From assembly GCA_914767715.1 (NCBI GenBank), contig OU612073.1:4528001-4592000 (forward strand): a DNA stretch of 64,000 nucleotides, read 5' to 3'. Position numbers and translations under genes: made by a program. Positions 14,040 through 28,400 of this stretch are shown here, one piece after another (positions within the stretch are counted from its first letter, which is position 1; every line of letters begins with the position of its first letter). Source of the DNA: Membranipora membranacea (Eukaryota > Bryozoa > Gymnolaemata > Cheilostomatida > Membraniporidae). The notes beneath the pieces were generated by a model. That model had not been told where the DNA came from, ran no database searches, and was given only the letters and a program-made list of their open reading frames with translations.

Positions 14040-17000
14040 TTCAAATTGAAACACTTATTCTGACTCAGTTTCTCGCTGCGAGTCTTTTGCCGCAAATATC
14101 GGGATGATCGGACCAAAATTGGCGAAGTTATAGCATAAAAAGTCGTAAAAACGCGCGAAAGTGTTTATCTCACTGAGTTGAGCATATTGGTGAAAAAAAT
14201 GCGCATTTTGAAAAAACTTTCAAATTTCAAATTGAAACACTTATTCTGACTCAGTTTCTCGCTGCGAGTCTAATGCCGCAAATATCGGGACGATCGGATT
14301 TAAATTGGCGAAGTTATAGCGAAAAAAGTCGTAAAAACGCGCGAAAGTGTTTATCTCACTGAGTTGAGCATCTTGGTGAAAAAAATGCGCATTTTGAAAA
14401 AACTTTCAAATTTCAAATTGAAACACTTATTCTGACTCAGTTTCTCGCTGCAAGTCTTTTGCCGCAAATATCGGGATGATCGGACCAAAATTGGCGAAGT
14501 TATAGCGAAAAAAGTCGTAAAAACGCGCGAAAGTGTTTATCTCACTGAGTTGAGCATCTTGGTGAAAAAAATGCGCATTTTGAAAAAACTTTCAAATTTC
14601 AAATTGAAACACTTATTTTGACTCAGTTTCTCGCTGCGAGTCTTTTGCCGCAAATATCGGGACGATCGGACCAAAATTGGCGAAGTTATAGCGTAAAAAG
14701 TCGTAAAAACGCGCGAAAGTGTTTATCTCACTGAGTTGAGCATCTTGGTGAAAAAAATGCGCATTTTGAAAAAACTTTCAAATTTCAAATTGAAACACTT
14801 ATTCTGACTCAGTTTCTCGCTGCGAGTCTAATGCCGCAAATATCGGGACGATCGGACCAAAATTGGCGAAGTTATAGCGAAAAAAGTCGTAAAAACGCGC
14901 GAAAGTGTTTATCTCACTGAGTTGAGCATCTTGGTGAAAAAAATGCGCATTTTGAAAAAACTTTCAAATTTCAAATTGAAACACTTATTTTGACTCAGTT
15001 TCTCGCTGCGAGTCTAATGCCGCAAATATCGGGACGATCGGACCAAAATTGGCGAAGTTATAGCGAAAAAAGTCGTAAAAACGCGCGAAAGTGTTTATCT
15101 CACTGAGTTGAGCATCTTGGTGAAAAAAATGCGCATTTTGAAAAAACTTTCAAATTTCAAATTGAAACACTTATTCTGACTCAGTTTCTCGCTGCGAGTC
15201 TAATGCCGCAAATATCGGGACGATCGGACCAAAATTGGCGAAGTTATAGCGAAAAAAGTCGTAAAAACGCGCGAAAGTGTTTATCTCACTGAGTTGAGCA
15301 TCTTGGTGAAAAAAATGCGCATTTTGAAAAAACTTTCAAATTTCAAATTGAAACACTTATTCTGACTCAGTTTCTCGCTGCGAGTCTTTTGCCGCCAATA
15401 TCGGGATGATCGGACCAAAATTGGCGAAGTTATTGCGAAAAAAGTCGTAAAAACGTGCGAAAGTGTTTATCTCACTGAGTTGAGCATCTTGGTGAAAAAA
15501 ATGCGCATTTTGAAAAAACTTTCAAATTTCAAATTGAAACACTTATTCTGACTCAGTTTCTCGCTGCGAGTCTTTTGCCGCAAATATCGGGATGATCGGA
15601 CCAAAATTGGCGAAGTTATAGCGAAAAAAGTCGTAAAAACGCGCGAAAGTGTTTATCTCACTGAGTTGAGCATCTTGGTGAAAAAAATGCGCATTTTGAA
15701 AAAACTTTCAAATTTCAAATTGAAACACTTATTCTGACTCAGTTTCTCGCTGCGAGTCTTTTGCCGCCAATATCGGGATGATCGGACCAAAATTGGCGAA
15801 GTTATAGCGAAAAAAGTCGTAAAAACGCGCGAAAGTGTTTATCTCACTGAGTTGAGCATCTTGGTGAAAAAAATGCGCATTTTGAAAAAACTTTCAAATT
15901 TCAAATTGAAACACTTATTCTGACTCAGTTTCTCGCTGCGAGTCTAATGCCGCAAATATCGGGACGATCGGACCAAAATTGGCGAAGTTATAGCGAAAAA
16001 AGTCGTAAAAACGCGCGAAAGTGTTTATCTCACTGAGTTGAGCATCTTGGTGAAAAAAATGCGCATTTTGAAAAAACTTTCAAATTTCAAATTGAAACAC
16101 TTATTCTGACTCAGTTTCTCGCTGCGAGTCTTTTGCCGCAAATATCGGGATGATCGGACCAAAATTGGCGAAGTTATAGCATAAAAAGTCGTAAAAACGC
16201 GCGAAAGTGTTTATCTCACTGAGTTGAGCATATTGGTGAAAAAAATGCGCATTTTGAAAAAACTTTCAAATTTCAAATTGAAACACTTATTCTGACTCAG
16301 TTTCTCGCTGCGAGTCTAATGCCGCAAATATCGGGACGATCGGATTTAAATTGGCGAAGTTATAGCGAAAAAAGTCGTAAAAACGCGCGAAAGTGTTTAT
16401 CTCACTGAGTTGAGCATCTTGGTGAAAAAAATGCGCATTTTGAAAAAACTTTCAAATTTCAAATTGAAACACTTATTCTGACTCAGTTTCTCGCTGCGAG
16501 TCTTTTGCCGCAAATATCGGGATGATCGGACCAAAATTGGCGAAGTTATAGCGAAAAAAGTCGTAAAAAACGCGCGAAAGTGTTTATCTCACTGAGTTGA
16601 GCATCTTGGTGAAAAAAATGCGCATTTTGAAAAAACTTTCAAATTTCAAATTGAAACACTTATTTTGACTCAGTTTCTCGCTGCGAGTCTTTTGCCGCAA
16701 ATATCGGGACGATCGGACCAAAATTGGCGAAGTTATAGCGTAAAAAGTCGTAAAAACGCGCGAAAGTGTTTATCTCACTGAGTTGAGCATCTTGGTGAAA
16801 AAAATGCGCATTTTGAAAAAACTTTCAAATTTCAAATTGAAACACTTATTCTGACTCAGTTTCTCGCTGCGAGTCTAATGCCGCAAATATCGGGACGATC
16901 GGACCAAAATTGGCGAAGTTATAGCGAAAACAGTCGTAAAAACGCGCGAAAGTGTTTATCTCACTGAGTTGAGCATCTTGGTGAAAAAAATGCGCATTTT

Positions 17001-18130
17001 GAAAAAACTTTCAAATTTCAAATTGAAACACTTATTTTGACTCAGTTTCTCGCTGCGAGTCTAATGCCGCAAATATCGGGACGATCGGACCAAAATTGGC
17101 GAAGTTATAGCGAAAAAAGTCGTAAAAACGCGCGAAAGTGTTTATCTCACGGAGTTGAGCATCTTGGTGAAAAAAATGCGCATTTTGAAAAAACTTTCAA
17201 ATTTCAAATTGAAACACTTATTCTGACTCAGTTTCTCGCTGCGAGTCTAATGCCGCAAATATCGGGACGATCGGACCAAAATTGGCGAAGTTATAGCGAA
17301 AAAAGTCGTAAAAAACGCGCGAAAGTGTTTATCTCACTGAGTTGAGCATCTTGGTGAAAAAAATGCGCATTTTGAAAAAACTTTCAAATTTCAAATTGAA
17401 ACACTTATTCTGACTCAGTTTCTCGCTGCGAGTCTTTTGCCGCCAATATCGGGATGATCGGACCAAAATTGGCGAAGTTATTGCGAAAAAAGTCGTAAAA
17501 ACGTGCGAAAGTGTTTATCTCACTGAGTTGAGCATCTTGGTGAAAAAAATGCGCATTTTGAAAAAACTTTCAAATTTCAAATTGAAACACTTATTCTGAC
17601 TCAGTTTCTCGCTGCGAGTCTTTTGCCGCAAATATCGGGATGATCGGACCAAAATTGGCGAAGTTATAGCGAAAAAAGTCGTAAAAACGCGCGAAAGTGT
17701 TTATCTCACTGAGTTGAGCATCTTGGTGAAAAAAATGCGCATTTTGAAAAAACTTTCAAATTTCAAATTGAAACACTTATTCTGACTCAGTTTCTCGCTG
17801 CGAGTCTTTTGCCGCCAATATCGGGATGATCGGACCAAAATTGGCGAAGTTATAGCGAAAAAAGTCGTAAAAACGCGCGAAAGTGTTTATCTCACTGAGT
17901 TGAGCATCTTGGTGAAAAAAATGCGCATTTTGAAAAAACTTTCAAATTTCAAATTGAAACACTTATTCTGACTCAGTTTCTCGCTGCGAGTCTTTTGCCG
18001 CAAATATCGGGATGATCGGACCAAAATTGGCGAAGTTATAGCGAAAAAAGTCGTAAAAATGCGCGAAAGTGTTTATCTCACTGAGTTGAGCATCTTGGTG
18101 AAAAAATGCGCATTTTGAAAAAACTTTCAA
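14040..18130. repeat. Tandem duplication of an 11-monomer block
   Basis: Rare markers recur 2046-2049 bp apart, and 11 x 186 is 2046. AGCATAAAAAG lies at 14132 and 16178, GAGCATATTGG near 14182 and 16228, GCGTAAAAAGTC near 14691 and 16738, and TTATTGCG near 15431 and 17480. The order of ordinary monomer types between the markers is also the same, so this is a block duplication and not a chance recurrence. Confidence 0.8.
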
Positions 18131-19499
18131 ATTTCAAATTGAAACACTTATTCTGACTCAGTTTCTCGCTGCGAGTCTAATGCCGCAAATATCGGGACGA
18201 TCAGACCAAAATTGGCGAAGTTATAGCGAAAAAAGTTGTAAAAACGCGCGAAAGTGTTTATCTCACTGAGTTGAGCATCTTGGTGAAAAAAATGCGCATT
18301 TTGAAAAAACTTTCAAATTTCAAATTGAAACACTTATTCTGACTCAGTTTCTCGCTGCGAGTCTTTTGCCGCAAATATCGGGATGATCGGACCAAAATTG
18401 GCGAAGTTATAGCGAAAAAAGTCGTAAAAACGCGCGAAAGTGTTTATCTCACTGAGTTGAGCATCTTGGTGAAAAAAATGCGCATTTTGAAAAAACTTTC
18501 AAATTTCAAATTGAAACACTTATTCTGACTCAGTTTCTCGCTGCGAGTCTAATGCCGCAAATATCGGGACGATCGGATTAAAATTGGCGAAGTTATAGCG
18601 AAAAAAGTCGTAAAAACGCGCGAAAGTGTTTATCTCACTGAGTTGAGCATCTTGGTGAAAAAAATGCGCATTTTGAAAAAACTTTCAAATTTCAAATTGA
18701 AACACTTATTTTGACTCAGTTTCTCGCTGCGAGTCTAATGCCGCAAATATCGGGACGATCGGACCAAAATTGGCGAAGTTATAGCGAAAAAAGTCGTAAA
18801 AACGCGCGAAAGTGTTTATCTCACTGAGTTGAGCATCTTGGTGAAAAAAATGCGCATTTTGAAAAAACTTTCAAATTTCAAATTGAAACACTTATTCTGA
18901 CTCAGTTTCTCGCTGCGAGTCTAATGCCGCAAATATCGGGACGATCGGACCAAAATTGGCGAAGTTATAGCGAAAAAAGTCGTAAAAACGCGCGAAAGTG
19001 TTTATCTCACTGAGTTGAGCATCTTGGTGAAAAAAATGCGCATTTTGAAAAAACTTTCAAATTTCAAATTGAAACACTTATTCTGACTCAGTTTCTCGCT
19101 GCGAGTCTTTTGCCGCAAATATCGGTATGATCGGACCAAAATTGGCGAAGTTATAGCGAAAAAAGTCGTAAAAACGCGCGAAAGTGTTTATCTCACTGAG
19201 TTGAGCATCTTGGTGAAAAAAATGCGCATTTTGAAAAAACTTTCAAATTTCAAATTGAAACACTTATTCTGACTCAGTTTCTCGCTGCGAGTCAAATGCC
19301 GCAAATATCGGGACGATCGGACCAAAATTGGCGAAGTTATAGCGAAAAAAGTCGTAAAAACGCGCGAAAGTGTTTATCTCACTGAGTTGAGCATCTTGGT
19401 GAAAAAAATGCGCATTTTGAAAAAACTTTCAAATTTCAAATTGAAACACTTATTCTGACTCAGTTTCTCGCTGCGAGTCTTTTGCCGCAAATATCGGGA

Positions 19500-22400
19500 T
19501 GATCGGACCAAAATTGGCGAAGTTATAGCATAAAAAGTCGTAAAAACGCGCGAAAGTGTTTATCTCACTGAGTTGAGCATCTTGGTGATAAAAATGCGCA
19601 TTTTGAAAAAACTTTCAAATTTCAAATTGAAACACTTATTCTGACTCAGTTTCTCGCTGCGAGTCTAATGCCGCAAATATCGGGACGATCGGATTTAAAT
19701 TGGCGAAGTTATAGCGAAAAAAGTCGTAAAAACGCGCGAAAGTGTTTATCTCACTGAGTTGAGCATCTTGGTGAAAAAAATGCGCATTTTGAAAAAACTT
19801 TCAAATTTCAAATTGAAACACTTATTCTGACTCAGTTTCTCGCTGCGAGTCTAATGCCGCAAATATCGGGACGATCGGACCAAAATTGGCGAAGTTATAG
19901 CGAAAAAAGTCGTAAAAACGCGCGAAAGTGTTTATCTCACTGAGTTGAGCATCTTGGTGAAAAAAATGCGCATTTTGAAAAAACTTTCAAATTGAAACAC
20001 TTATTTTGACTCAGTTTCTCGCTGCGAGTCTAATGCCGCAAATATCGGGACGATCGGACCAAAATTGGCGAAGTTATAGCGAAAAAAGTCGTAAAAACGC
20101 GCGAAAGTGTTTATCTCACTGAGTTGAGCATCTTGGTGAAAAAAATGCGCATTTTGAAAAAACTTTCAAATTTCAAATTGAAACACTTATTCTGACTCAG
20201 TTTCTCGCTGCGAGTCTAATGCCGCAAATATCGGGACGATCGGACCAAAATTGGCGAAGTTATAGCGAAAAAAGTCGTAAAAACGCGCGAAAGTGTTTAT
20301 CTCACTGAGTTGAGCATCTTGGTGAAAAAAATGCGCATTTTGAAAAAACTTTCAAATTTCAAATTGAAACACTTATTCTGACTCAGTTTCTCGCTGCGAG
20401 TCTTTTGCCGCCAATATCGGGATGATCGGACCAAAATTGGCGAAGTTATTGCGAATAAAGTCGTAAAAACGCGCGAAAGTGTTTATCTCACTGAGTTGAG
20501 CATCTTGGTGAAAAAAATGCGCATTTTGAAAAAACTTTCAAATTTCAAATTGAAACACTTATTCTGACTCAGTTTCTCGCTGCGAGTCTTTTGCCGCAAA
20601 TATCGGGATGATCGGACCAAAATTGGCGAAGTTATAGCGAAAAAAGTCGTAAAAACGCGCGAAAGTGTTTATCTCACTGAGTTGAGCATCTTGGTGAAAA
20701 AAAATGCGCATTTTGAAAAAACTTTCAAATTTCAAATTGAAACACTTATTCTGACTCAGTTTCTCGCTGCGAGTCTTTTGCCGCCAATATCGGGATGATC
20801 GGACCAAAATTGGCGAAGTTATAGCGAAAAAAGTCGTAAAAACGCGCGAAAGTGTTTATCTCACTGAGTTGAGCATCTTGGTGAAAAAAATGCGCATTTT
20901 GAAAAAACTTTCAAATTTCAAATTGAAACACTTATTCTGACTCAGTTTCTCGCTGCGAGTCTTTTGCCGCAAATATCGGGATGATCGGACCAAAATTGGC
21001 GAAGTTATAGCGAAAAAAGTCGTAAAAATGCGCGAAAGTGTTTATCTCACTGAGTTGAGCATCTTGGTGAAAAAAATGCGCATTTTGAAAAAACTTTCAA
21101 ATTTCAAATTGAAACACTTATTCTGACTCAGTTTCTCGCTGCGAGTCTAATGCCGCAAATATCGGGACGATCAGACCAAAATTGGCGAAGTTATAGCGAA
21201 AAAAGTTGTAAAAACGCGCGAAAGTGTTTATCTCACTGAGTTGAGCATCTTGGTGAAAAAAATGCGCATTTTGAAAAAACTTTCAAATTTCAAATTGAAA
21301 CACTTATTCTGACTCAGTTTCTCGCTGCGAGCCTTTTGCCGCAAATATCGGGATGATCGGACCAAAATTGGCGAAGTTATAGCGAAAAAAGTCGTAAAAA
21401 CGCGCGAAAGTGTTTATCTCACTGAGTTGAGCATCTTGGTGAAAAAAATGCGCATTTTGAAAAAACTTTCAAATTTCAAATTGAAACACTTATTCTGACT
21501 CAGTTTCTCGCTGCGAGTCTAATGCCGCAAATATCGGGACGATCGGATTAAAATTGGCGAAGTTATAGCGAAAAAAGTCGTAAAAACGCGCGAAAGTGTT
21601 TATCTCACTGAGTTGAGCATCTTGGTGAAAAAAATGCGCATTTTGAAAAAACTTTCAAATTTCAAATTGAAACACTTATTCTGACTCAGTTTCTCGCTGC
21701 GAGTCTTTTGCCGCAAATATCGGGATGATCGGACCAAAATTGGCGAAGTTATAGCGAAAAAAGTCGTAAAAACGCGCGAAAGTGTTTATCTCACTGAGTT
21801 GAGCATCTTGGTGAAAAAAATGCGCATTTTGAAAAAACTTTCAAATTTCAAATTGAAACACTTATTCTGACTCAGTTTCTCGCTGCGAGTCTAATGCCGC
21901 AAATATCGGGACGATCAGACCAAAATTGGCGAAGTTATAGCGAAAAAAGTCGTAAAAACGCGCGAAAGTGTTTATCTCACTGAGTTGAGCATCTTGGTGA
22001 AAAAAATGCGCATTTTGAAAAAACTTTCAAATTTCAAATTGAAACACTTATTTTGACTCAGTTTCTCGCTGCGAGTCTAATGCCGCAAATATCGGGACGA
22101 TCGGACCAAAATTTGCGAAGTTTTAGCGAAAAAAGTCGTAAAAACGCGCGAAAGTGTTTATCTCACTGAGTTGAGCATCTTGGTGAAAAAAATGCGCATT
22201 TTGAAAAAACTTTCAAATTTCAAATTGAAACACTTATTCTGACTCAGTTTCTCGCTGCGAGTCTAATGCCGCAAATATCGGGACGATCGGACCAAAATTG
22301 GCGAAGTTATAGCGAAAAAAGTCGTAAAAACGCGCGAAAGTGTTTATCTCACTGAGTTGAGCATCTTGGTGAAAAAAATGCGCATTTTGAAAAAACTTTC

Positions 22401-25400
22401 AAATTTCAAATTGAAACACTTATTCTGACTCAGTTTCTCGCTGCGAGTCTTTTGCCGCCAATATCGGGATGATCGGACCAAAATTGGCGAAGTTATTGCG
22501 AATAAAGTCGTAAAAACGCGCGAAAGTGTTTATCTCACTGAGTTGAGCATCTTGGTGAAAAAAATGCGCATTTTGAAAAAAACTTTCAAATTTCAAATTG
22601 AAACACTTATTCTGACTCAGTTTCTCGCTGCGAGTCTTTTGCCGCAAATATCGGGATGATCGGACCAAAATTGGCGAAGTTATAGCGAAAAAATTACGTA
22701 AAAACGCGCGAAAGTGTTTATCTCACTGAGTTGAGCATCTTGGTGAAAAAAATGCGCATTTTGAAAAAACTTTCAAATTTCAAATTGAAACACTTATTCT
22801 GACTCAGTTCTCGCTGCGAGTCTTTTGCCGCAAATATCGGGATGATCGGACCAAAATTGGCGAAGTTATAGCGAAAAAAGTCGTAAAAACGCGCGAAAGT
22901 GTTTATCTCACTGAGTTGAGCATCTTGGTGAAAAAAATGCGCATTTTGAAAAAACTTTCAAATTTCAAATTGAAAACACTTATTCTGACTCAGTTTCTCG
23001 CTGCGAGTCTTTTGCCGCAAATATCGGGATGATCGGACCAAAATTGGCGAAGTTATAGCGAAAAAAGTCGTAAAAATGCGCGAAAGTGTTTATCTCACTG
23101 AGTTGAGCATCTTGGTGAAAAAAATGCGCATTTTGAAAAAACTTTCAAATTTCAAATTGAAACACTTATTCTGACTCAGTTTCTCGCTGCGAGTCTAATG
23201 CCGCAAATATCGGGACGATCAGACCAAAATTGGCGAAGTTATAGCGAAAAAAGTTGTAAAAACGCGCGAAAGTGTTTATCTCACTGAGTTGAGCATCTTG
23301 GTGAAAAAAATGCAGATTTTGAAAAAAACTTTCAAATTTCAAATTGAAACACTTATTCTGACTCAGTTTCTCGCTGCGAGCCTTTTGCCGCAAATATCGG
23401 GATGATCGGACCAAAATTGGCGAAGTTATAGCGAAAAAAGTCGTAAAACGCGCGAAAGTGTTTATCTCACTGAGTTGAGCATCTTGGTGAAAAAAATGCG
23501 CATTTTGAAAAAACTTTCAAATTTCAAATTGAAACACTTATTCTGACTCAGTTTCTCGCTGCGAGTCTAATGCCGCAAATATCGGGACGATCGGATTAAA
23601 ATTGGCGAAGTTATAGCGAAAAAAGTCGTAAAAACGCGCGAAAGTGTTTATCTCACTGAGTTGAGCATCTTGGTGAAAAAAATGCGCATTTTGAAAAAAC
23701 TTTCAAATTTCAAATTGAAACACTTATTCTGACTCAGTTTCTCGCTGCGAGTCTTTTGCCGCAAATATCGGGATGATCGGACCAAAATTGGCGAAGTTAT
23801 AGCGAAAAAAGTCGTAAAAACGCGCGAAAGTGTTTATCTCACTGAGTTGAGCATCTTGGTGAAAAAAATGCGCATTTTGAAAAAAACTTTCAAATTTCAA
23901 ATTGAAACACTTATTCTGACTCAGTTTCTCGCTGCGAGTCTAATGCCGCAAATATCGGGACGATCAGACCAAAATTGGCGAAGTTATAGCGAAAAAAGTC
24001 GTAAAAACGCGCGAAAGTGTTTATCTCACTGAGTTGAGCATCTTGGTGAAAAAAATGCGCATTTTGAAAAAACTTTCAAATTTCAAATTGAAACACTTAT
24101 TTTGACTCAGTTTCTCGCTGCGAGTCTAATGCCGCAAATATCGGGACGATCGGACCAAAATTTGCGAAGTTTTAGCGAAAAAAGTCGTAAAAACGCGCGA
24201 AAGTGTTTATCTCACTGAGTTGAGCATCTTGGTGAAAAAAATGCGCATTTTGAAAAAACTTTCAAATTTCAAATTGAAACACTTATTCTGACTCAGTTTC
24301 TCGCTGCGAGTCAAATGCCGCAAATATCGGGACGATCGGACCAAAATTGGCGAAGTTTATAGCGAAAAAAGTCGTAAAAAACGCGCGAAAGTGTTTATCT
24401 CACTGAGTTGAGCATCTTGGTGAAAAAAAATGCGCATTTTGAAAAAACTTTCAAATTTCAAATTGAAACACTTATTCTGACTCAGTTTCTCGCTGCGAGT
24501 CTAATGCCGCAAATATCGGGACGATCGGACCAAAATTGGCGAAGTTATAGCGAAAAAAGTCGTAAAAACGCGCGAAAGTGTTTATCTCACTGAGTTGAGC
24601 ATCTTGGTGAAAAAAATGCGCATTTTGAAAAAACTTTCAAATTTCAAATTGAAACACTTATTCTGACTCAGTTTCTCGCTGCGAGTCTTTTGCCGCAAAT
24701 ATCGGGATGATCGGGACCAAAATTGGCGAAGTTATAGCATAAAAAGTCGTAAAAACGCGCGAAAGTGTTTATCTCACTGAGTTGAGCATCTTGGTGATAA
24801 AAATGCGCATTTTGAAAAAACTTTCAAATTTCAAATTGAAACACTTATTCTGACTCAGTTTCTCGCTGCGAGTCTAATGCCGCAAATATCGGGACGATCG
24901 GATTTAAATTGGCGAAGTTATAGCGAAAAAAAGTCGTAAAAACGCGCGAAAGTGTTTATCTCACTGAGTTGAGCATCTTGGTGAAAAAAATGCGCATTTT
25001 GAAAAAACTTTCAAATTTCAAATTGAAACACTTATTCTGACTCAGTTTCTCGCTGCGAGTCTAATGCCGCAAATATCGGGACGATCGGACCAAAATTGGC
25101 GAAGTTATAGCGAAAAAAGTCGTAAAAACGCGCGAAAGTGTTTATCTCACTGAGTTGAGCATCTTGGTGAAAAAAATGCGCATTTTGAAAAAACTTTCAA
25201 ATTTCAAATTGAAACACTTATTCTGACTCAGTTTCTCGCTGCGAGTCTTTTGCCGCAAAAAATCGGACGATCGGACCAAAATTGGCGAAGTTATAGCGAA
25301 AAAAGTCGTAAAAACGCGCGAAAGTGTTTATCTCACTGAGTTGAGCATCTTGGTGAAAAAAAATGCGCATTTTGAAAAAACTTTCAAATTTCAAATTGAA

Positions 25401-28400
25401 ACACTTATTCTGACTCAGTTTCTCGCTGCGAGTCTTTTGCCGCAAATATCGGGATGATCGGACCAAAATTGGCGAAGTTATAGCGAAAAAAGTCGTAAAA
25501 ACGCGCGAAAGTGTTTATCTCACTGAGTTGAGCATCTTGGTGAAAAAAATGCGCATTTTGAAAAAACTTTCAAATTTCAAATTGAAACACTTATTCTGAC
25601 TCAGTTTCTCGCTGCGAGTCTAATGCCGCAAATATCGGGACGATCAGACCAAAATTGGCGAAGTTATAGCGAAAAAAGTTGTAAAAACGCGCGAAAGTGT
25701 TTATCTCACTGAGTTGAGCATCTTGGTGAAAAAAATGCGCATTTTGAAAAAACTTTCAAATTTCAAATTGAAACACTTATTCTGACTCAGTTTCTCGCTG
25801 CGAGTCTTTTGCCGCAAATATCGGGATGATCGGACCAAAATTGGCGAAGTTATAGCGAAAAAAGTCGTAAAAACGCGCGAAAGTGTTTATCTCACTGAGT
25901 TGAGCATCTTGGTGAAAAAATGCGCATTTTGAAAAAACTTTCAAATTTCAAATTGAAACACTTATTCTGACTCAGTTTCTCGCTGCGAGTCTAATGCCGC
26001 AAATATCGGGACGATCGGATTAAAATTGGCGAAGTTATAGCGAAAAAAAGTCGTAAAAACGCGCGAAAGTGTTTATCTCACTGAGTTGAGCATCTTGGTG
26101 AAAAAAATGCGCATTTTGAAAAAACTTTCAAATTTCAAATTGAAACACTTATTCTGACTCAGTTTCTCGCTGCGAGTCTTTTGCCGCAAATATCGGGATG
26201 ATCGGACCAAAATTGGCGAAGTTATAGCGAAAAAAGTCGTAAAAACGCGCGAAAGTGTTTATCTCACTGAGTTGAGCATCTTGGTGAAAAAAATGCGCAT
26301 TTTGAAAAAACTTTCAAATTTCAAATTGAAACACTTATTCTGACTCAGTTTCTCGCTGCGAGTCTAATGCCGCAAATATCGGGACGATCAGGACCAAAAT
26401 TGGCGAAGTTATAGCGAAAAAAGTCGTAAAAACGCGCGAAAGTGTTTATCTCACTGAGTTGAGCATCTTGGTGAAAAAAATGCGCATTTTGAAAAAACTT
26501 TCAAATTTCAAATTGAAACACTTATTTTGACTCAGTTTCTCGCTGCGAGTCTAATGCCGCAAATATCGGGACGATCGGACCAAAATTTGCGAAGTTATAG
26601 CGAAAAAAGTCGTAAAAACGCGCGAAAGTGTTTATCTCACTGAGTTGAGCATCTTGGTGAAAAAAATGCGCATTTTGAAAAAACTTTCAAATTTCAAATT
26701 GAAACACTTATTCTGACTCAGTTTCTCGCTGCGAGTCTAATGCCGCAAATATCGGGACGATCGGACCAAAATTGGCGAAGTTATAGCGAAAAAAGTCGTA
26801 AAAACGCGCGAAAGTGTTTATCTCACTGAGTTGAGCATCTTGGTGAAAAAAATGCGCATTTGAAAAAACTTTCAAATTTCAAATTGAAACACTTATTCTG
26901 ACTCAGTTTCGCGCTGCGAGTCTTTTGCCGCAAATATCGGGATGATCGGACCAAAATTGGGCGAAGTTATAGCGAAAAAAGTCGTAAAAAACGCGCGAAA
27001 GTGTTTATCTCACTGAGTTGAGCATCTTGGTGAAAAAAATGCGCATTTTGAAAAAACTTTCAAATTTCAAATTGAAACACTTATTCTGACTCAGTTTCTC
27101 GCTGCGAGTCTTTTGCCGCAAATATCGGGATGATCGGACCAAAATTGGCGAAGTTATAGCGAAAAAAGTCGTAAAAACGCGCGAAAGTGTTTATCTCACT
27201 GAGTTGAGCATCTTGGTGAAAAAAATGCGCATTTTGAAAAAACTTTCAAATTTCAAATTGAAACACTTATTTTGACTCAGTTTCTCGCTGCGAGTCTAAT
27301 GCCGCAAATATCGGGACGATCGGACCAAAATTGGCGAAGTTATAGCGAAAAAAGTCGTAAAAACGCGCGAAAGTGTTTATCTCACTGAGTTGAGCATCTT
27401 GGTGAAAAAAATGCGCATTTTGAAAAAACTTTCAAATTTCAAATTGAAACACTTATTCTGACTCAGTTTCTCGCTGCGAGTCTAATGCCGCAAATATCGG
27501 GACGATCGGACCAAAATTGGCGAAGTTATAGCGAAAAAAGTCGTAAAAACGCGCGAAAGTGTTTATCTCACTGAGTTGAGCATCTTGGTGAAAAAAATGC
27601 GCATTTTGAAAAAACTTTCAAATTTCAAATTGAAACACTTATTCTGACTCAGTTTCTCGCTGCGAGTCTTTTGCCGCCAATATCGGGATGATCGGACCAA
27701 AATTGGCGAAGTTATTGCGAATAAAGTCGTAAAAACGCGCGAAAGTGTTTATCTCACTGAGTTGAGCATCTTGGTGAAAAAAATGCGCATTTTGAAAAAA
27801 CTTTCAAATTTCAAATTGAAACACTTATTCTGACTCAGTTTCTCGCTGCGAGTCTTTTGCCGCAAATATCGGGATGATCGGACCAAAATTGGCGAAGTTA
27901 TAGCGAAAAAAGTCGTAAAAACGCGCGAAAGTGTTTATCTCACTGAGTTGAGCATCTTGGTGAAAAAAATGCGCATTTTGAAAAAACTTTCAAATTTCAA
28001 ATTGAAACACTTATTCTGACTCAGTTTCTCGCTGCGAGTCTTTTGCCGCCAATATCGGGATGATCGGACCAAAATTGGCGAAGTTATAGCGAAAAAAGTC
28101 GTAAAAACGCGCGAAAGTGTTTATCTCACTGAGTTGAGCATCTTGGTGAAAAAAATGCGCATTTTGAAAAAACTTTCAAATTTCAAATTGAAACACTTAT
28201 TCTGACTCAGTTTCTCGCTGCGAGTCTTTTGCCGCAAATATCGGGATGATCGGACCAAAATTGGCGAAGTTATAGCGAAAAAAGTCGTAAAAATGCGCGA
28301 AAGTGTTTATCTCACTGAGTTGAGCATCTTGGTGAAAAAAATGCGCATTTTGAAAAAACTTTCAAATTTCAAATTGAAACACTTATTCTGACTCAGTTTC

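Larger units (their letters stand above)
1..18500. repeat. Long higher-order repeat of about 33 monomers
   Basis: A rare variant, GAAAAATCTTTC in place of GAAAAAACTTTC, occurs near 27, 6228 and 12352, spacings of 6201 and 6124 bp; 33 x 186 is 6138. Behind each occurrence come the same rare monomers in the same order: CCCGCTGCG, then GACCCAAATTTGCG, then GGGGAAAAA, and then GGACTAAAATT. In the first two copies AGCATAAAAAG (1255, 7461) and GGATTTAAATT with ACGTGCG follow directly. The third copy has about three extra monomers before AGCATAAAAAG (14132). Local gains and losses are visible, such as an extra pair near 1740-2100. The right limit of the third copy is not sharp. Confidence 0.7.
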